Assembly: GCF_000300275.1 (NCBI RefSeq)
Contig: NZ_AMRN01000001.1
Location: forward strand, 1 to 64,000
Reading direction: 5' to 3'
From: Thalassospira profundimaris WP0211
GTDB taxonomy: Bacteria > Pseudomonadota > Alphaproteobacteria > Rhodospirillales > Thalassospiraceae
DNA: 64,000 nt
Below the pieces are notes generated by a model that was not told where the DNA came from, did no database searches, and saw only the letters and a list, made by a program, of their open reading frames with translations. Both the position numbers and the translations under genes were made by a program. Within the stretch, counting starts at the first letter, position 1. Every line of letters begins with the position of its first letter. Shown piece by piece: positions 57,940-64,000 of this stretch.

Positions 57940-58821
57940 ATGTTTCCCAAGAAGTTTCTGAGCATGACGACCAATTCCATTGTCGCAATGGTGCTTCTCG
58001 CCGGATGTGACAAGCTTGGTGCTTATAATCATTGGCAGGCGGGTGATTTAGAACCTGATATCGCGGCACTTTCCTATGGCCCGGATGAGCGGCAGGCTCT
58101 GGATCTTTATCTGCCCGATCCCTCCCTGCAGCCCGCCCCACTTGTGATCTGGTTTTATGGCGGGTCCTGGGATTCTGGTGATCGCGGCAAGTATGCCTTT
58201 ATCGCCAAACGTTTTACCGAATTTGGTTATGCGGTTGCGATCCATGATTACCGATTAGTCCCCGATGTTGGTTTTCCGGACTTTATCGAAGACGGGGCAT
58301 CTGCGATCGCCTTTATGAAAAACTACGCGGTGCAAAACCCGGGTCAGATCAAGGATGTCCCGGTTATGTTGGCCGGTCATTCCGCCGGGGCCTATAACGC
58401 CGTTCAGCTGGTTGCGGACCAACAATATCTGCAAGCTGTCGGGCTTGATGCCGATGACATTGCCGGCATCATCGGGCTATCGGGCCCGTATGATTTTTAC
58501 CCCTATGATGTTGCGGCCACCCGAAATGCATTTGGCGAAACACCGGCCAATCAGAGCCAGCCGGTCGCGATGGATCTGGCGCATATGCCGCCGCTTTTGT
58601 TGATTACGGGCACCCGTGATCACACGGTTTTACCGCGTAATTCGAGGAAGCTTGCCGAACTGGCCCCGAGCGCGGAACTTGTCGAAGTCCCCGAAACGGG
58701 TCATGCCGGAACCCTGATTGCGCTGGGGTTCTATCTGACAACCGATGATGCGGTGTTGGATCCGGTCAAACAGTTCCTGCAAAACCATCTGCCAACCAAG
58801 GCCCTGACGGCAAGCAACTGA
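57940..58821 (+). CDS. Alpha/beta-hydrolase esterase, probable lipoprotein
   Basis: A 293-aa exported hydrolase. The N-terminus ends in a lipobox, VLLAGC, so it is probably a lipoprotein. The fold is of the carboxylesterase/HSL type: oxyanion motif WFYGGSW, nucleophile Ser in AGHSAGAYNA, Asp in TGTRDHTV and His in GHAGTL. Substrates are unknown. ATG 57940 gives a proper lipoprotein signal; a TTG seven codons upstream is less likely. It stands between the OGT-like cluster (divergent) and secA (convergent). Confidence 0.88.
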   Translation: MFPKKFLSMTTNSIVAMVLLAGCDKLGAYNHWQAGDLEPDIAALSYGPDERQALDLYLPDPSLQPAPLVIWFYGGSWDSGDRGKYAFIAKRFTEFGYAVAIHDYRLVPDVGFPDFIEDGASAIAFMKNYAVQNPGQIKDVPVMLAGHSAGAYNAVQLVADQQYLQAVGLDADDIAGIIGLSGPYDFYPYDVAATRNAFGETPANQSQPVAMDLAHMPPLLLITGTRDHTVLPRNSRKLAELAPSAELVEVPETGHAGTLIALGFYLTTDDAVLDPVKQFLQNHLPTKALTASN

Positions 58822-58825
58822 CAAA

Positions 58826-58863
58826 GAAAAAGCGCGCATCCCGAAGGAGCGCGCTTTTTGTTT
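58826..58863. terminator. Bidirectional intrinsic terminator
   Basis: AAAAAGCGCGC, an 11-nt loop and GCGCGCTTTTT. It serves the esterase on the plus strand and secA on the minus strand. Confidence 0.92.
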
Positions 58864-58882
58864 CAATTCATGGCCAATGTGA

Positions 58883-61591
<2,709 letters not shown>

Positions 61592-61926
61592 TAATACGTT
61601 CCTGAACAAATAAATTAAGACACAATGAGGCCCGACAGAAAGCGGAGCCCGATCACAGATAGAACCCTGCCTGCCATCTGTCAACGGAACGAGCCAATAT
61701 CGCTAATGTTGGGCTAAAAATTACCGGTTTTCGCCGCAGTCCCCGGACACATCCGGACGGTTTCACGTTTTCGTTTTTGGCTGTTGATCCCTTCTTGCTT
61801 GAGAAATGCGAGAAATCGGCGTACCATTCGCCTAATAGTTTTAAACCCTAACAGAGCATGTAGCTCGTTTTGGCACGCAGGGTTGACCCGAAAGCGCTGC
61901 CAAATCACATCCTCAGGAGGAGGATT
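61592..61926. other. Divergent intergenic region, secA / 61927
   Basis: A 335-nt gap holding the promoters of both flanking genes. I see no gene and no clear operator in it. A short CCGGA-CACA-TCCGG hairpin lies near 61745. A possible -10-like TAATAG stands about 90 nt before the 61927 start, with no convincing -35. Confidence 0.4.
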
Positions 61927-63033
61927 ATGGTCGATTTCTCAGCGCTTAATCCATTTCGTCAGGGTCAATCCGCCCTTCAGGATGCGCGTCAGCCCATTTC
62001 AAAAAGTAATCCCGATGCCGGTGACAGTGCAGCACAGGCGCGAACTGATGCGCGCAATCAGGTTGATCCGGTTGCGTTGTCAGACGATGCGCTTGCCGCA
62101 CATAATGACAGCCAGAAGCTTGCCCCGGCGGCAGGAAAGTCGCTGTCGAACAAGTCCCTGACAACCGAAGAACTGTTTGAACGCGCACTTGATGCATCGC
62201 TTGAGATGATTCGCGGCAGTGTCGAGGAAATGTTCGCGCTCTCGGGCATGTCCGAACAAGAAGCGATTGTCGCGACCGAGGCCATGTTCACTGGCATTCG
62301 CGATACTGCCAGCGGGCAGGACCAGTTCGAGTTTTCCTTTGATCAGGCGATCGCCAGCCACAGCAAAACCGCCATTTCCTATGCCGGGGCCAATGGTGCC
62401 GCGGTTGGCGTATCGGAATCCGCCATGATGGCGGTCCAGTCGCTTGATATCAGCATCAACAATGAAACCGGTGAATTCTCGTTTAATTACGAGGCCGCCA
62501 AGATTGAAGTTGTCCGCACCGAAGCCATCGCAATTGGCAACAGTGCCGGTGCCGCCCTTGGCGCACTTGGCGCGGTCATGGATGGACTGGGTGGCGGGTC
62601 GCTTGTGGACATGCTGGGCAACCCGGCCAGTGCCGAGAATGGCGGACTTCTGTTTGATATCAACGATAACGGAGTCGCTGAATTCATTCGTGAATTGATG
62701 AATGCCACAGTCGGTTCTGATGATACGACCGAAGAGGGTGACTCAGCCGGTGCTGCGCAGACCAATGGTCAGGCGCTTGCGGCGGAACGGATGGCGGCCC
62801 TCAATGCCCAGATCACCGAACAGTTCATGGAACAGGCAACCCTGATCGTACGCAGCATCAATCGGCCGGTTGACGATACTAGCGAGGGTGCCGGTCCGCT
62901 TCAGCTGACCGTTGATATGATGATGCCGATGGGCCTTTTTGGTCAGGATGATGGCAAGGCCACCTTTACGTTCCCGAATGGTGAAACCGTGCCCGTCACT
63001 GACCCGACACAGGAACAGGATGTTCTGATTTAA
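61927..63033 (+). CDS. Uncharacterised 368-aa acidic protein
   Basis: I do not recognise a family. Translation starts at ATG 61927 after an unusually strong AGGAGGAGGATT. The protein is acidic, low in cysteine, with no signal peptide or membrane helix. It has a polar N-terminus, a helical Glu/Met-rich block (SLEMIRGSVEEMFALSGM), a Gly/Ala-rich segment (IAIGNSAGAALGALGAVMDG), one EF-hand-like DINDNGVAEF, and a Gln/Asp-rich end. The next gene, 55 nt downstream on the same strand, starts similarly (MFDSSTLSNP versus MVDFSALNPF), so the two may be related or act together. A GGGATG/CATCCC hairpin lies between them. Confidence 0.7.
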   Translation: MVDFSALNPFRQGQSALQDARQPISKSNPDAGDSAAQARTDARNQVDPVALSDDALAAHNDSQKLAPAAGKSLSNKSLTTEELFERALDASLEMIRGSVEEMFALSGMSEQEAIVATEAMFTGIRDTASGQDQFEFSFDQAIASHSKTAISYAGANGAAVGVSESAMMAVQSLDISINNETGEFSFNYEAAKIEVVRTEAIAIGNSAGAALGALGAVMDGLGGGSLVDMLGNPASAENGGLLFDINDNGVAEFIRELMNATVGSDDTTEEGDSAGAAQTNGQALAAERMAALNAQITEQFMEQATLIVRSINRPVDDTSEGAGPLQLTVDMMMPMGLFGQDDGKATFTFPNGETVPVTDPTQEQDVLI

Positions 63034-63039
63034 CTGCGA

Positions 63040-63067
63040 CGGGATGTCGTGACCGGCATCCCGCAGC
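63040..63067 (+). other. Hairpin between the 61927 and 63089 genes
   Basis: CGGGATG, a short loop and CATCCCG form a stem without a T-tract, 6 nt after the stop. It is more likely an mRNA stabiliser or attenuator than a terminator. Confidence 0.4.
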
Positions 63068-63088
63068 CCTTCAGGAAGGAGGTGCTGT

Positions 63089-64000
63089 ATGTTTGATTCC
63101 TCAACACTCTCAAATCCGACCGCTGCCCAGAATGCAGCGGCGCTTGCCGCGTCACGTGCCGCGACAAATGGTGCCGTCAGTTCGGATACCGATGGAAATC
63201 ACGATGGCGAACTGTCCCAGCAACGCGCCATCATCGACCAGATTGATCTCAGTATCGAAGCCAACCAGCGCATCGAACAAGCAATGGGGTCGTTCCAGCA
63301 TCCGGTTCTGGAATTCGAGACCGATGTGCTTGAAATCTATAAGGGGCTGAAATCCGCATTAGATGATGCACAGACGCGCCTGAACCGCGAGGCCTTCATC
63401 GTTCTTGCCATGATGGGCATTCCGCCAGCCAAGGCCCGCGCTATGGCCAATGCCATGACGGGTGGTGATCCGGGTGATCTGAAACTTGCCAATACCGGTG
63501 GCAAGGGCGGCGCTGACTCCGTTCAGGATCTGGCGGTCATCATGTCGCACGGCAAGGCCAAGGTTAATCTTGGGCAGGTGTCGGTTAGCTCCCGCCAGGT
63601 CGAGATCGATTTCTCATCAATTGAAACCCGGTTTGCCAAGACAGCCGGGAAAATCGATATTTCCGTCTCCGAGTTCAAGGCCCATATCGAAATGATCCGG
63701 GTTGAAATCGCGCAAGCGTTTCAGAAGGATCCGTTGATCCTTGATCTGGATGGCAATGGCATCGACATCACCAGTCTTGAAGATGGCGCAACATTTGACA
63801 TTGATGGTGATGGATCGCTTGATCAAACCGCCTGGGTCAGCGGCGGGGATGCGCTGTTGGCACTTGATCGCAATGGTGATGGTGAAATCAACGACGGCAC
63901 CGAACTGTTTGGCGACCAGAACGGGGCCAAAGACGGCTTTGCCGAACTGGCCAAATATGATGACAACCAGGATGGCGTGATTGACGAAAGTGATGCTGTG
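63089..64000 (+). CDS. Large protein with RTX-toxin-associated calcium-binding motifs, 3' end beyond window
   Basis: The frame opens at ATG 63089 behind AAGGAGGT, a near-perfect anti-16S match, and is still open at the window edge (304 codons visible). The first 210 residues are Ala/Asp/Gln-rich and helical without a signal peptide. From about residue 213 the text DPLILDLDGNGIDITSL, FDIDGDGSLDQTAWVSG, LALDRNGDGEINDGTELFGD and DDNQDGVIDESDA matches the EF-hand-like calcium-binding module found in many RTX toxins and haemolysin-type exoproteins. Such proteins usually leave by type I secretion; the C-terminal signal cannot be seen here. Confidence 0.8.
   Translation, partial: MFDSSTLSNPTAAQNAAALAASRAATNGAVSSDTDGNHDGELSQQRAIIDQIDLSIEANQRIEQAMGSFQHPVLEFETDVLEIYKGLKSALDDAQTRLNREAFIVLAMMGIPPAKARAMANAMTGGDPGDLKLANTGGKGGADSVQDLAVIMSHGKAKVNLGQVSVSSRQVEIDFSSIETRFAKTAGKIDISVSEFKAHIEMIRVEIAQAFQKDPLILDLDGNGIDITSLEDGATFDIDGDGSLDQTAWVSGGDALLALDRNGDGEINDGTELFGDQNGAKDGFAELAKYDDNQDGVIDESDAV

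Overview
The window reads as a chromosomal segment of a marine-type alphaproteobacterium of the Rhodospirillales, most likely Thalassospira or a close relative. The assignment rests on gene content and protein style: a PstA with the long N-terminal domain typical of Alphaproteobacteria, a DUF3572 protein, a folB/pteridine-reductase-like pair, and many GANTC (CcrM-type) sites in one intergenic region. It is a family-level judgement from memory, not a search result. I see no rRNA, CRISPR array, phage or insertion sequence with a transposase. There is one tRNA, Leu(UAA).

Layout. 1-5.1 kb (minus): a truncated uracil/xanthine permease, uvrC, an AT-rich gap with DnaA-box-like sites, folB and a pteridine-reductase-like SDR. 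5.2-8.5 kb: a 268-bp inverted-repeat element, a Ca/Na antiporter and a Kef-type K+/H+ antiporter. 8.5-14.7 kb (minus): the phosphate operon pstS-pstC-pstA-pstB-phoU-phoB, with a Pho-box candidate upstream and a second palindromic element further up. 15.3-25.9 kb: a small coiled protein; the run pyc-glcD-glcE-glcF (pyruvate carboxylase plus glycolate oxidase) behind a perfect GntR/FadR-type operator; and a divergent Cache sensor kinase with its NarL-type regulator. 26-29.9 kb: a Crp/Fnr regulator, a secreted HExxH protein, a DksA/TraR zinc-finger protein, an unknown 406-aa protein and a small protein with a FliF-like tail. 30.3-35.5 kb (plus): an orphan solute-binding protein preceded by a G9 tract, a hybrid sensor kinase and two small proteins. 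35.7-41.7 kb (minus): gltD-gltB (glutamate synthase). 41.9-44.1 kb: uppP, a GNAT acetyltransferase and two small proteins. 44.2-47.3 kb (minus): a P-type cation ATPase, a tiny membrane peptide just upstream of it, and tRNA-Leu. 47.5-51.8 kb: an outer-membrane barrel protein, bluB, two small membrane proteins, a CinA-type protein and mutT. 51.8-57.7 kb (minus): three tandem TPR/O-GlcNAc-transferase-like proteins. 57.9-64 kb: an esterase lipoprotein, secA (minus), and two co-oriented proteins, the second carrying RTX-type calcium-binding motifs and running off the window.

How it works together. The pst operon plus phoB is a complete phosphate uptake and signalling unit except for PhoR, which is not in the window. 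The pyc-glcDEF run links glycolate oxidation to anaplerosis. The GltBD pair covers ammonium assimilation.

The least expected signals are non-coding. Two unrelated intergenic elements of about 265 bp (5171-5438 and 15009-15271) fold into the same topology: a long outer stem enclosing two stem-loops, that is, a three-way junction. Other points to follow are the possible membrane micropeptide beside the P-type ATPase, the G9 tract in front of the binding-protein gene, and the triple OGT-like array.
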